Source: Maratus speciosus (Eukaryota; Arthropoda; Arachnida; Araneae; Salticidae). Taken from it: a stretch of DNA of 64,000 nucleotides. Below, one piece after another: positions 34,760 to 46,472 of the stretch (positions are counted from its first letter, which is position 1; every line of letters starts with the position of its first letter). Location of the stretch: contig OZ010788.1 of the NCBI GenBank assembly GCA_963932465.1, positions 675,016,484-675,080,483 on the forward strand. The letters run 5' to 3'. The translations under genes were made by a program, and so were the position numbers. Under the pieces are notes generated by a model. That model saw nothing but the letters and a program-made list of their open reading frames with translations, searched no databases and had not been told where the DNA came from.

Positions 34760-35800
34760 GTGAATGTGTTTTTTAAGTCTGCTAGTTGACCATTATTCTC
34801 AGTTCCTTTGTAATTTTTTAATTGCTATTAAGTTAAATAAAATTACAATTATAATGACGCCAATTTGATGATGATTATTTCTTGGCAATTTTTCAACAAT
34901 AAAAATATTACCATAAATTTTATAAATATATTTAATTTCAATCACTTTACAAAAAATATACATTAATAATTATTATTTGAATATAAATCACACGATCAGA
35001 AACGTAAAAAAATAATTCATTTCAGCTCTTCTTTTTATAATATCAATTTTTATTATTATGACGGTCAATCAATATATAATCACTGACATCCATAATATTA
35101 TTATTATTATTATAATTATTATTTTCCTTGCATAAAAACTATTGTGATGTAATAATTCTTTTATAATAAATAATTTAGTTGAAATGTTTTATTTATAAAT
35201 ATCAATGAAGTTTGATAACCCCGAGACAATTGTTTTTATTTAACTTTGCAATATCTACAGTTTACATAATAAGCATATCAGAATTCTGGTGTCGCCATCT
35301 TTTGACGCAATTGCGTACTACATTTTGTCTCTTATTCGAAATCTTCTTTGTGAATCTCTTCGCTCTTCGCCAAGAGATTCACAAGAATCTCTTGTGACTA
35401 GAGGTCTATTTCGCAAATATTAAGAAAATTACTGCATACAAAAGTATTAAAATGGGTAGTATTATAGAGAAATGTTTGATAAAAACGTTGAAGTAGACAG
35501 TTTTTAAATCGAAGAATCATTTTAAGAGATATTTAATGTTAAATCTGGATAAAATTGTCTCATTAAAAAAGTCTCATAGGAAAAAAAATATATACATGGG
35601 AATTTAATCATTTTCATTCAATTTAATCATTCAATAGAAACTCGAAGTTTGCAGAGTGCATTTATTATTTTTAACTTGCCTAATTTTTTGACGGTTTATT
35701 TCAATTTTAAATTAAAATTTTCAGAATTTCCAGAGATATTTTTTACATATTTTAGAAAAGGTTATTTTAAATTGTTGCCAATTGTTAAAACAGCGCAAAG
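34760..35800. other. Unassigned AT-rich stretch with a hairpin-CTAG end
   Basis: At 35369-35394 the stem AAGAGATTC/GAATCTCTT is followed by GTGACTAG, which resembles a Helitron 3' end, though the next base is A rather than T. Otherwise nothing recognisable. Confidence 0.3.
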
Positions 35801-36616
35801 AATAATATATCCTTTAAATTAAAAATTTATTCACACGTGACTATTATAAACAGAAAAAAAATCCTTTTAAATTAGAGTTAAATGATAACGTGTTAAAAGC
35901 AGGAAAATATTAAACATTACGTCATAAAAATTGTTTTTACACATGCTTACTTAAAATAAAAGAAAATTATAAAATAATCAATTATTTTCAAATTAGAATT
36001 AAATGATTACGCATTAAAAGCAGGAAAACATTGAAAATTACGTCATAAAAATTATATTTACACGTGAATATTAAAAGAAAAAGAAAATTTTTAAATAATA
36101 AATTCATTGATATGTGTTAAAAGTCGTAAATGGAGGAAATTACGTCATATTGGCCAAAGTGGCCAAAACAGTTTGCAAAACATATTGCAAAACAGTTTAA
36201 ATTAAAAAATATATTTATATGAGAGATTTATTTCAAATTTCGAGATGATATTTTTAACTATAGTTGCCAATTTTAAGGTAGCGCAAATAATAATATTATC
36301 TTTCTAATAATAAAAATATTTTCAGTTGAATGTTACAAAGAGAAAGGAAAGTTTGGCGAAAATTATGTCAGATTTAAAACGTTACATTTAAAATCTCTTA
36401 TTTAAAATCATTTTCTTATAGCGTTGTTAAAAAATACCATAAAGCAAAGACTCTGTTGACTTAGTTCCTTTTATATTTGGTAATTTTCAAATGTTTAACT
36501 AATCTTATTTAATCAAGCACGGAAACAGCAACTAACATCAGCTGATTCGGTTTTGAAATCCCTCAGTAAAAGGGAAACCCGTTTACAGAAAGATCGCCAT
36601 TGATTTTTTAATTATA
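35800..36616 (+). repeat. Dispersed repeat copy A with ~118-bp internal tandem units
   Basis: The block GTTAAAAGCAGGAAAA...ACGTCATAAAAATT...TTTACAC occurs at 35893 and 36013 and in diverged form at 36115. The rest (36420-36616) matches 40435-40650 in the same order. Related copy at 39955-40760. Confidence 0.8.
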
Positions 36617-37103
36617 CAGAGCAGCCTCGATTATCCGAGTTAATTGGGACTGTTAGTAAATCCGAATCGGAAATCTCGGTTAATAGAAACTGTGTGTAAA
36701 AACTCGCCGTGCTTGCGAATTTAACATCTCTTTTAAAAAAATATATAGCACGTTTTTTAAATAATAAAAATAAATATATGTAAAGTTCTGTTTCACAGCT
36801 TAACAAATTTAAAAAGAAAATCAACTACCAGTAGTAAATTTTAAAATGCAAATTGAAAAATTTACGAAAGTTCACACAGCCACTGGAAACAAAGCATTGT
36901 TCGCTATTGACTTCTCATGGTCCAATGTTTCTTTGGAGTTGAGGGCTTTTGGGGGCAGAAGGGCCTGTATAGCACGGACAGTGAGCTAAAGAGTGTGGTT
37001 ATTTTTAAGGCTCATTCAAAAGGGAAAAAAAATCAGACTTTGTTATCGGCTCGGTTAACAGAAACCTCGATTAATCGAAGCTCGGTTAATCCAGGTTCTA
37101 CTA
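36617..37103 (+). mobile_element. Pogo-like element (487 bp) with paralogous empty site
   Basis: Ends CAGAGCAGCCTCGATTATCC and inverse ...TTAATCCAGGTTCTACTA. The flanking sequence ATTATA | TAATTCAATCTTC is uninterrupted as CATTATAATTCAATCTTC near 40645, so the insertion created a TA duplication. Subterminal GGTTAA(T/C)(C/A)GAA-type repeats. No transposase. Confidence 0.88.
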
Positions 37104-37564
37104 TAATTCAATCTTCCGTAATCTTTTTAAAGCAGATCAAATTAATGGACTTTAGCACAAAGTCACATAGCTGATAACTGTCATGCTTGTTGGCCACCTT
37201 TTTTTCAAAAAGTTTGCTTCACCTTATTCAATTAATGAGATATCTCCGATAAAATAAGTCACATTTTCCCGTTCTAAAATACTGGTATCCAAAAATCGTA
37301 GCATGTAACTGACACTACAAGTACTCATGGAACTAGACTATTTTAAGTCTGATTTTTACTATAGACTATATAAAATTATTAAAAATATACGGATATAAAA
37401 ATCATGTTTTTTTTTAGGGAAAAAGAAATAAAAACCTATTTGACGATAGGTTTATAAAGACATATTTTGTTTTTGTTATATTTCCGGGGATGAGGAGGAA
37501 GGGGGGGACTATTTTGATTAAATATCGCAATTAGTCTACATGGCAGATATAATTATGATAGACA

Positions 37565-37600
37565 CTAGCGGGCTTCGCCCCTCTATGGCGCCTTATGGGT
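37565..37600 (-). mobile_element. Helitron-like 3' end
   Basis: On the minus strand GAGGGGCGAAGCCCG makes a GC-rich hairpin followed directly by CTAG and T. The 5' end of the element was not located. Confidence 0.4.
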
Positions 37601-38196
37601 CCAGCTTCCATAACTCAGAAACTACCTTTCGGACATCATGCAACAGATTCCAAACGTTATAATTAACTTAATAATCACCCTATATAGCATTAAAGTAAAT
37701 TTATGAGTATTGCATACTATTTTTTTTATCGTAATTTCTGAAGAGAAAAAATTATTTCGGTTCCATTCTTAGGTACTGGTCTGAAAAATTTTGAAAAAGG
37801 GGGGAAGAAGGGGACATGAGACTGCTGTTTGTCAAACAACACAACGGGGTCTGGCTTATTCAACTTGGTTTTTGATGACTTCAATTGGAAGGTGGTTTGT
37901 TTAAAAGAGTGCGTTCCCTGCCCCATGAAAATTGGAACTATTGGTGCACCATCTATGTAAGGATTTAATAATTATAAATTAACATTTTGGATTTATTAAT
38001 TTAAGGATAAAGTGTTTTTTAAAGGAATATCAAATGAAACCCTCTGTGCGATCTGCCATTATACTTACCCAGTTGTTTTTATATACAAACTGCTATAAGG
38101 AAAATTGTAATAAAATAGTAAAAATTAAATCTGCATTAAATTCCATAAGTATCTTTTTTTTAATCATTTTATCACTAACCTCAAAAAAGTAATGAT

Positions 38197-39331
38197 ATCA
38201 ATGCAAAAACCCTTGACGGGTTAAAAGTTTCTGACGCAGCACTTTATCTTATGCTCTAAGAATTTTAAATATGGAACTTAAAAATACTGATATCAAATTT
38301 TGAGTGACGTTATGCCATTTCTTAAAAAATATATTTGTATTTATTTCATCATTTTATTTTTGTTTTATTTATAATCGCATGTGCAAAAGTTATGTTCAAC
38401 ATGAAAAGCTGCATAAAATTTTATTCGCTGTTGCTTTATCATTTACATCTCTCATAAATTCAAAATATGAGTTTTAAAAGATATGATATAAAATTTAAGT
38501 GACGCCTTGATGTGACTTTAAAAGGTTTGTTTTAAAATTCAATTTAAATTATTTTTGACTTGGTTAAAATATTTTTTTACATCTACACAATACTTTTAAT
38601 TTTCCAATTCACTGTTAAATATGTCACTTTCATTGAATCTATACTATGCATTGAAATGTATTTATTTCAATAAATTGATTTATCTTTTGTGTCACGCTAT
38701 TCAAAATTGTGAGTAAGATTTATGTAAATGGTTTATTTGCGTCAAACTATCCTTTTTCATACATTTCATGTAGTTTGGACACAATGACGCAAATAAACCA
38801 TTTACATAAATCTTACTCACAATTTTGAATAGCGTGACACAAAAGATAAATCAATTTATTGAAATAAATACATTTCAATGCATAGTATAGATTCAATGAA
38901 AGTGATATATTTAACAGTGAATTGGAAAATTAAAAGTATTGTGAGATGTAAAAAAATATTTTAACCAAGTCAAAAATAATTTAAATTGAATTTTAAAACA
39001 AACCTTTTAAAGTCACATCAAGGCGTCACTTAAATTTTATATCATATCTTTTAAAACTCATATTTTGAATTTATGAGAGATGTAAATGATAAAGCAACAG
39101 CGAATAAAATTTTATGCAGCTTTTCATGTTGAACATAACTTTTGCACATGCGATTATAAATAAAACAAAAATAAAATGATGAAATAAATACAAATATATT
39201 TTTTAAGAAATAGCATAACGTCACTCAAAATTTGATATCAGTATTTTTAAGTTCCATATTTAAAATTCTTAGAGCATAAGATAAAGTGCTGCGTCAGAAA
39301 CTTTTAACCCGTCAAGGGTTTTTGCATTGAT
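38197..39331. repeat. Near-perfect 1.13-kb palindrome
   Basis: The left arm 38197-38744 and right arm 38785-39331 are inverted copies with only about four differences that I could see over ~547 bp. The spacer is ~40 bp (38745-38784). Examples of mirrored landmarks are GCAAAAACCCTTGACGGGTT (38203) and its complement at 39306, and GCAAATAAACCATTTACATA at the centre. No ORF. A decayed copy of the right arm lies at 57815-58070, so the arm is a dispersed family. Confidence 0.95.
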
Positions 39332-39717
39332 TTTTTATACAGTAAAACAAAATTTTAGGTTCCGTTTATACAGACTAATATGAAACGGTACTACTTAGTT
39401 ATTCCGTCGACCCGTTTCGCCAAATTATATAAATCGCCAAACCACTCGCCAAATTATGCAAGTTGGCGTAATTTTTATTTTAAATAACGAAAGAACAAAT
39501 AAATTAGTATAAAAATACAAAGAAAGCGTCGAAATAAAAATCACTTGATGGCGTAAACACGTGTAACTTCCTTACAGTCAAGTAAATGTGACATTTACGA
39601 TTAACCATCATTGATATTTAATCTTTAGTCTGGCGATAGATTTTTGGTCGATGGGATAACCAAGTATAGTACCGTTTTAATTTACTACTCGAAAAATAAA
39701 AAAGTGGTAACTGGCGA

Positions 39718-39720
<3 letters not shown>

Positions 39721-39753
<33 letters not shown>
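39721..39753 (+). repeat. A33 homopolymer
   Basis: An uninterrupted A run. It opens a meaningless poly-Lys frame. It may be a retroposed tail, but no element body was recognised on its left. Confidence 0.9.
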
Positions 39754-39755
<2 letters not shown>

Positions 39756-39954
39756 ATTGGCGAGATTTGAATCCGGCTAACATAAAAGTACTAAGAATTC
39801 TTTGCGATCATGGCAACTTTTATGTAGTTTTATTCGAAAAAATATAACTTTGATTCTTTAATCAAAATGGAAACCTTTCTTATGAAAAGCGAAGGAACTG
39901 TTGATGATAGTCACATGACTTAAGCTATTATTATAGAGATTGTTTTCAATTCTA

Positions 39955-40760
39955 AAAACAGCGCAAAGAATAATATTTCCTAACGATTACAAATTTATTT
40001 ACACATAGCTATTAAAAACAGAAAAAAAAAAAAACTTTAAAATTACTATTAAAGGAGTACGTGTTAAAAGCAGGAAAATATTGAAAATTATGTCTTGAAA
40101 ATCGTATTTACACGTGAATATTAAAACAGAAAGGAAACTTTAAAATAATAAATTCATTAATATGCGTTTAACCCTTTTAGGGGCAAGGTACTTCTATACG
40201 TAAAATGTTGAAATCAGTGAATGGCACCAGAATTTACAAACAAATTTCGAAATGCGAAAATGCTTTTGTTCACTTACTTAATAAAGGGAAAATTTTCATT
40301 CTAATATTCTGGTGCCACTGTGGCATTTAAGAATTAAAATTAAGTGGTCCAAAAATGAACCACCGCCCTTGAAGAGGCCAAAGTACTAAATTGTAGTAAT
40401 TGTAGTTAATTGTATTATGTCAATCGTTTTATGACGCTGTTAAAAAATACCGGTCGGCAAAGACTCTGTTTACTTAATTCATTTTATTTTAGCTTCTTTT
40501 CAAATGTTTAACTGATCTTCTTTAATCAGACAAGAAAACCACCATTGGATGTCTTAACAGCAACTGATTCGGCCTTAAATTTTCGCAACCAAAGGGAATT
40601 GAATGGAAACCCGTTTATAGGGAGATCGCTATAGGTTTTTTCATTATAATTCAATCTTCTCTAATCTTTTTAAAAACCGATCAAATTAACGTAATTTTAG
40701 ATTTTGCGGTGTCTGAATGGGGTTTGCGAGCGCCGCTTGCAAGGGGCAGAGCTCCCTAGT
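39955..40760 (+). mobile_element. Dispersed repeat copy B ending in a Helitron-like terminus
   Basis: Matches 35800-36616 and 37104-37150 in order, without the pogo-like insertion. The right end, GAGCGCCGCTTGCAAGGGGC then AGAGCTCCCTAG and T (40756-40760), resembles a Helitron 3' end. An extra segment, 40172-40390, begins at TTAA and may be a separate MITE. Confidence 0.55.
40172..40390 (+). mobile_element. Possible TTAA-site MITE, diverged
   Basis: Begins TTAACCCTTTTAGGGGC and contains an inverted pair ATGGCACCAGAAT/ATTCTGGTGCCA. Absent from the related copy at 36140. The right end is poorly conserved. Confidence 0.4.
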
Positions 40761-40840
40761 TCATTATAATTTTAGTAGCATTATTACATTCAAATGATTG
40801 TTTAAAAAGTGTAAACATAGCAATGACCAGAAATATGCAA

Positions 40841-40900
40841 AATTCTAAAATACTCCACAACCTCTGGTCCCAAGCTATGCGGATTTGAGGGAGTTTACTG
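40841..40900 (-). repeat. Solo pogo-like terminal repeat
   Basis: GGATTTGAGGGAGTTTACTG followed by TA. Its inverse CAGTAAACTCCCTC matches the start at 29200. No partner end found to the left, so the element is probably truncated. Confidence 0.5.
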
Positions 40901-41029
40901 TATTTTCTGATGCGTTTTCTAAGGAAGTTTTTTAGATTAAATAAAGCTATGAAAACAAATCTATTCGAAAGAATTGATGGAAAAGAACAAGGGTGCAAGA
41001 TTTGCCACTGGAGATAATCTATCACAAGA

Positions 41030-42000
41030 TTAAAACATAAAAAAATGATAATCTAAATGAGTTTTAGCGATCTATGTGACATTATTCAATAATATTAGAT
41101 ATTTAATTTTTCATAAATATAATATTAAATACATTCATTCAATACTATTAAGGTATGTGTCTATACTTTCGGTGCACTTTAAAAATATATATATGAAATT
41201 TTTATCAAATACATGTGTTTTTAGTTAAGGGGGTAGGATACCTTTGAACAGTCGAAAAAGGAAAAAATTCCACACTATTCCAAGCTTCAAAACTTGTGTA
41301 ATAAGTAAAAAATAAAAATCAAATTTTATTTAAATATAAAGCTTATATTTATATATATTATAAATATTTATATATATTATTATTTATTTATATTTATAAA
41401 TATATATATATACTTGTAAATTCATAAATATTGAAATAAGTTTAAAAAATATGTGATAATAAGAGAAAAAAATCTTGCGCGCATGATAAAATCTGAAAAT
41501 AGGCATATAAAGAGGAAATTTTGGTGAAAATAAATGCATAATACTGTTACCTTTATACTAAAACCAGAATAGTTGTAAAAAAAATTGACTAAATTAAAAA
41601 ATTAACAAAAAAATAAATTTTCATATTTTAAAAATATTTTCAAAGAAGAAAAAAAAAATCTTTTTCTGGTTTTTACAAAAATACATACATTTTTAAATCG
41701 CCGTTATTCTATAATTAAACATTAAAATTCATTCTTTTTAAATAATATAATAGATTTCTACGCTTATTAAAATATAGTAAAACGCGTGAAAAAGAACCTG
41801 CCTATGACGGAATCTTGTTTTAAACTGAAAAACGTGTTGATCGATGCAAAATGAATATACTATTACGTAAGAAAAGAATATATAATACATTTACACTTGC
41901 TAAGAAGGGAACTTGTCTATAACGCATTTTTTTTTTCTATGCCCCTATTTTAGATTTTACTGTATAGCATTTTTCAGATTTTTAACACTTCAATACATGG
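41030..42000. other. Unassigned AT-rich stretch
   Basis: Contains the GGGGGTAGGATACCTTTGAA fragment (41228) and TA-rich runs at 41340-41412. No coding sequence. Confidence 0.45.
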
Positions 42001-42199
42001 AATATGGATTAAAAATATTAATGATAACTGAAACATTTACATACAGGAAATAGAGATTCATTAAAAAAATAAATATCGCACTCTGCGGCACTTCTATAAA
42101 AATGAAGATTATAAACATAAAAAAAAAAGTTAAGATAAATATTTTTGGCCTGAACTCCTCGTACGAGACAAATTTTTAACCAAATCGACGTAAAAATCA

Positions 42200-42390
42200 A
42201 TGTTTTGAAGATATTCACTCGGGCCGAACTTTTAGCTGTTATAACAGACCGGCTGGTTATAACACTGGCTTTTGACTTTTTACCGGGTCGGGCCAATATT
42301 TTTTTGGTATGGGCCGGGCCGAATTTTTTTTCTATGAGTCGGGCCGGGGTCGGGCCTCGAAATGTCGGCACGTGCAGACCTCTAGTTTAC
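42200..42390 (+). repeat. GGGCCGG-rich dispersed repeat end, copy 2
   Basis: ATGGGCCGGGCCGAATTTTT, then CTATGAGTCGGGCCGG and GCAGACCTCTAG. Same as 15040-15121 plus ~100 bp more on the left. Short reiterated CGGGCC units make the ORFs on both strands spurious. Confidence 0.7.
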
Positions 42391-42699
42391 CCCTCTCACG
42401 ATTTCGCGTCCGCGATATTCGGTTCGAAATGACTTTTATGAAAACATTTTTTTTGAAAGATCTGCTTTTATTGAGAATAAAAGGAAAAACTGTTCGATTC
42501 CATAGCTCCTGACTAAGAGTACTTTCAAATCGGATGCGTTTGCGAACAAAAATAAATTCTAAAATGTGCCAGAAAGTAAGCCACGTTTTTGATTTCCGAT
42601 ATAGCTTTAAAACAATTCTCCAACTGCGCAGTTATTTGTTTCGATATTCAGTCATCTGTCAGCGAAAAATAATGATTGCATAAAGAAAAAAAAAAAACC

Positions 42700-42835
42700 C
42701 CTTTTTTACCCATTTATTAAGCGACCAGACATCGTCTATTTTTTTTTCAATGTCATTAACCGTTGTAACCTTTTCCATTATTATTTTCAATTCCACTATG
42801 TTGTTTTTCCCCCCGCTCATAAATCACTCGCCGCA
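42700..42835 (+). repeat. Dispersed repeat copy, related to 46675-46790
   Basis: Both contain CCATTTATTAAG, GTCATTAACC and AAATCAC(T/C)C in order. Confidence 0.5.
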
Positions 42836-43009
42836 CTTATGTCAAACAAATGGTTTGAAAGAAATATTAACAACTCTATTTTGGACACTTTATATCGCTT
42901 TACGAAAATACAAGAAACAGAATAGAAAATTATATATTTAAAGGCTTCACCGATAGACAGGTTTCCCCGTGGCCGATTGCTCGAGCCCGCGTAAGACGCT
43001 GCACATATA

Positions 43010-43201
43010 CAGTATAACCTCGAAAATCCGGCATCACTCGGATTAAGCCGGATTTTTGAAAATTCCGGATTTCTAGAATATCAAAAGTAATTTCCGATAT
43101 TCTTAATGGTGCCTTTATTTATAATCTAATTTATGAGCAAGCGATATCTATGTGAGAAAATTAAATAATAAAAAAAATACTTACTTTAATCGATATTTTC
43201 T

Positions 43202-43241
<40 letters not shown>

Positions 43242-43641
43242 CAGTTTTTCTTGGATTTTATACAAGTGAAGAATATCGATTTCTTACCTTCTTGTTTCTC
43301 TAAAGCAAATATTAATTTTCCAGTCAGATTTCTGTTTTTTTTTTCCAAAGACACTTTTTCTTCTGACAGCTCATCACACTTAGTAAAAGGCTTATTTCTC
43401 AGAACTGCTACCAGCGTTATCAGCGCGGCGGTCCTGTTTAGCACAGCGTCAACCAATTTCACTATACGCTAATCCATAGCATTCGATCTCAAAGTTTTTA
43501 ATTCATAAACAATCGGGTATTTTTTTTTCTATCGTGAGTTGAAAAGTGTAAAAAAGAGCAGCGGAGGAGATGACTTTGATTTAGATGCCGAATTTTTGAA
43601 ATTTCCGGATTTCTGAATGCCGGATTTTCGAGGTTACACTG
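43010..43641 (+). mobile_element. Pogo-like element (632 bp) containing an exon-like ORF
   Basis: Ends CAGTATAACCTCGAAAATCC and inverse ...GGATTTTCGAGGTTACACTG, flanked by TA on both sides. Subterminal AATTCCGGATTTCT repeats at both ends. A 27-A run lies at 43207-43233. Confidence 0.9.
43288..43469 (-). pseudogene. Exon-like ORF inside the pogo-like element
   Basis: On the minus strand a frame follows a TTAG (43470) and runs ~60 codons to a donor-like GTAAG at 43283-43287. Residues include a hydrophobic helix (ALITLVAVL) followed by a Glu/Lys-rich helix (LSEEKVSLEKKNRNL), coiled-coil-like. The frame has no ATG (the first usable codon is GTG), fitting an internal exon. Could be a host exon captured between the element's ends, a degenerate transposase exon or chance. 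Not recognised. Confidence 0.25.
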
Positions 43642-43699
43642 TATATATATCAACTTTTTGGTAAATTTAGAGCCCTCGCCCTTTACATCATACGATATC

Positions 43700-44765
43700 C
43701 TTCCTCTTCCTTATTGATATCTTTATCAATGTCTAAATTATTTTAATTTTAATTTTTTCTTCTTTTTTATACCTTTTTACCAGACTGCCAAGAAGGGTTA
43801 TGTGTTTCACGCGTATTTGGGTATGTGGATTTCTTTATACCCTCGATCATCTCAACCGCTCGATGGATTTTAATGAATGAGGTCTCTCTCGATTCGTCTT
43901 AACCGTCCGATGGTTATAGGCTAGTTTTGTTTTTATAAATTCAAAATGGTGGCAAAGACGAAAAAAAATTTTTACGCTCCACATTGAGTGGCATGTCATT
44001 GGATAGGTCTTTCAAAATGAAGACGATGTTTCATTGACTACTTTACAGTCAGAAGCTCCGTTTAAATATTACACAACCTGGAAGTTGTGTAGGTAGGATC
44101 TCTAGCTTTACTGCAACTCTAACCTTCATAGACGTCTATAGGCCTCATGAAAACAGTGTTTATAGATAGGAACTAACAATTAAACACAACTTAAAGGTCA
44201 TCAATACAAGTAAATAAAAAAAAAAAAAATAGGTAAGTAATATAAAAAATAGTTTCACATTGATGAGAAATAATTAATTAGTTCGCTTTTTACGAAGTCG
44301 GGTTTTTTGATTTTTTTAAATTTAATTTGCAGTTATTTAGTGATATACAGATACATTTGTTGTTATACATTTATTATTCGCATAGTTTGCGTATTCAAAT
44401 AAAGTCAGTAAAATATTACTATTATATATGAAGTAACTTTATATTTATATCAAATAACACCTGACTATACTATTTAAAAGTATTTAACAATAAAACAATT
44501 AGAAATGCCGAATGTTGGGCCATTCTCTATTTTGGAATGAAATGATTTTGTAATCATTTAATGGTTTTAATGATAACTTTGTATTTAAAAGAAAAAAAAT
44601 AAAAAACTTGCTGTTTTGATAAAAAAGGAAAAAAAAATTTCGTTTGATCAAAAATGATAACTCTATCAAAAGACAACCCTGTCCCCCTAAAGCTATATTA
44701 CGATATCAAGTGACAGCCCACCTTAAAGTGTAAACGATATATATAGGCACAGCCCTAACCTATGG
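43700..44765 (+). repeat. Dispersed repeat, uninterrupted version of 17060-20060
   Basis: Carries in one piece the blocks that lie ~2.5 kb apart at 17.1-17.4 and 19.95-20.06 kb. In that copy the intervening sequence is probably nested insertion. Confidence 0.55.
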
Positions 44766-44945
44766 GGGCAATTTGATAAATAGCTGATGTCTCATTATCC
44801 AATTTAGACATCGAAATATTCGTTACGTCATCAGAAAGTAAATGCCCTATGCCTTATACATTTTTTTTTTTTTAATCTCCATAGATTTTAAATATTTAAA
44901 GAAAAAATAAACTTTTCAACCACAAAAGAAAACGACTTTCAATTA

Positions 44946-45589
44946 CAGTAGAACCTCTTTTATCCGAAATTCTTTTAACCGAAACTCTCGGTTAACCGAA
45001 ATCCATTTTTAAAGCTTTTTTCTACTATCACATTCCCTGTGTGCAAAATCCATTTTGAAAGCTTTTTTTTAACCATCATATTCCTCGTGTACAAGCGGTC
45101 CTTTCCGAACTACGAGTACATATAAATATTTTTTATCCCCTTTCTTAGAGTTCCTTTGAATTTAACTTGAGCCCCCGTAAGCTGCTAGGTGGAACGAAGA
45201 AAACGAACAAATTAGCAATTCTGAAGCTTTTGTATGTTTTGCAAAACGTTTGGTCATGGCTGGAGCAGAGCAGAAAGACCGTGATACTGGCGAACTAATA
45301 ATATTGAAAAGCTCCGTGATAGAGCTTCAAAGCAAAGGCAATCGAAACTGCGACAAATAAAACATTTTTTCAAACCTTTGTGATATACGTAAAACGTACT
45401 TAATTTAAAATTACAATTCAGGTAATTTATTCTTGTTTCTATTTTGTTATAGTTTTATTTTTATTAAGCATTTGTTACCATAATAAGAAATATTGCATAT
45501 ATATTTCTCCTTAATCTTAAAATGGAAGCATTCTCGATTTCCTGAAAGACGGTCGGCCCCAATTACTTCGCATAATCGAGGTTCTACTG
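44946..45589 (+). mobile_element. Pogo/Tigger-like element remnant (644 bp)
   Basis: Ends CAGTAGAACCTCTTTTATCC and inverse ...ATAATCGAGGTTCTACTG, flanked by TA (44944-44945, 45590-45591). Contains a transposase C-terminal remnant. An internally deleted copy. Confidence 0.9.
45193..45383 (+). pseudogene. Pogo/Tigger-family transposase C-terminus, frameshifted
   Basis: The frame from 45193 reads an acidic stretch, then ISNSEAFVCFAKRLVMAGAE followed by Gln-Lys-Asp. It shifts near 45305-45315. The next frame gives basic residues and the last ~11 residues LRQIKHFFKPL before the stop at 45381. A helix with 'S-x-A-x-x-C/F' spacing, then a basic C-terminus ending in a Q(I/V/T)K-x-FF-like motif, is typical of Tigger/jerky-type pogo transposases. 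The DDE core and DNA-binding domains are absent. Confidence 0.6.
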
Positions 45590-46063
45590 TACTTGATTTT
45601 CTATTAAATTCAAAAATGTAACACGGACTTTTGACCCACCCTGTACTAGCGTTCAAATCCCTCCACCGTTAAAATAAAGTCCTTCAAATGAAGCGAATGT
45701 AGAGAAATTTTGAGTGAATTTAAGCAGTTAACGATTTCAATTTTTTTTTTACTGACGTCATAAGTTTCAACGATTATAAAACATTGTTTTTTTTTTTGTT
45801 TTTCCAACAACCCAAAAAACAAAACCGTACAATGTGCGAGGAAAATCGCCGGGTGGCGACTTTCTCGCTAAACAGCGCTACGTCACTTGATGAAAGTAAC
45901 TGAAAATGCAATATTTGAAAGATTTTTATTTTATTTATTTTGTTGTAGTTAAATTTCTAAAAAAGTACTGGACCCATTTTGATGAAATTTAAATAGGACC
46001 CATTCTAGACTGTCCTCTTTCAATTAAAACAATTTGGAAATTGCACGTCAAACGTGGCAAATA

Positions 46064-46472
46064 AGGTGCGTTCGTACTATAACTAGTTTTATAAATTTTG
46101 CACCGCACCGCACCGCAGATTGTATTTACTGAATGTATATTTTAGTGCACTTCGTAAGTACCTATCCATTTCATTCTGTTCGAAAGGTTGTAGCATCATT
46201 AAAGTACCACTTGAAATACTTTTTTCCCATGGGCCGTTCTGTAACGGAAAACTTTTGACTGTCTCCGTCATTCAACTCTACATCCGATTTTCATAAAATT
46301 TGAAATGACGCGACACAATTTTACAACAATTATATACTTAAAACTTCAGACCATTCGATTGGGTAGTTTTTGCTCTGTTACATGCCGACGGACGGACGGA
46401 CAGACAGACAGACAGACGAACGGACCGAATGACGATTAGGTGCTACGTATTTATATAATTACGAACGCACCT
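46064..46472 (+). mobile_element. MITE with AGGTGCGTTCGTA ends
   Basis: Left AGGTGCGTTCGTACTATAAC and right inverse TTACGAACGCACCT. Contains a GACG/GACA microsatellite (46384-46420). A lone related end (GTGCGTTCGTACTATAAACT) is at 62333-62352. Target duplication not clear. Confidence 0.6.

Noticed and set aside
39644..39847. Frame containing a long poly-Lys
   Set aside because: Driven by the A33 homopolymer.
42018..42512. Overlapping frames of 67-117 codons on both strands with Pro/Arg-rich peptides
   Set aside because: They follow the reiterated CGGGCC repeat shared with 15.04 kb.
46384..46420. GACG/GACA run as a regulatory site
   Set aside because: Best explained as a microsatellite inside a MITE.
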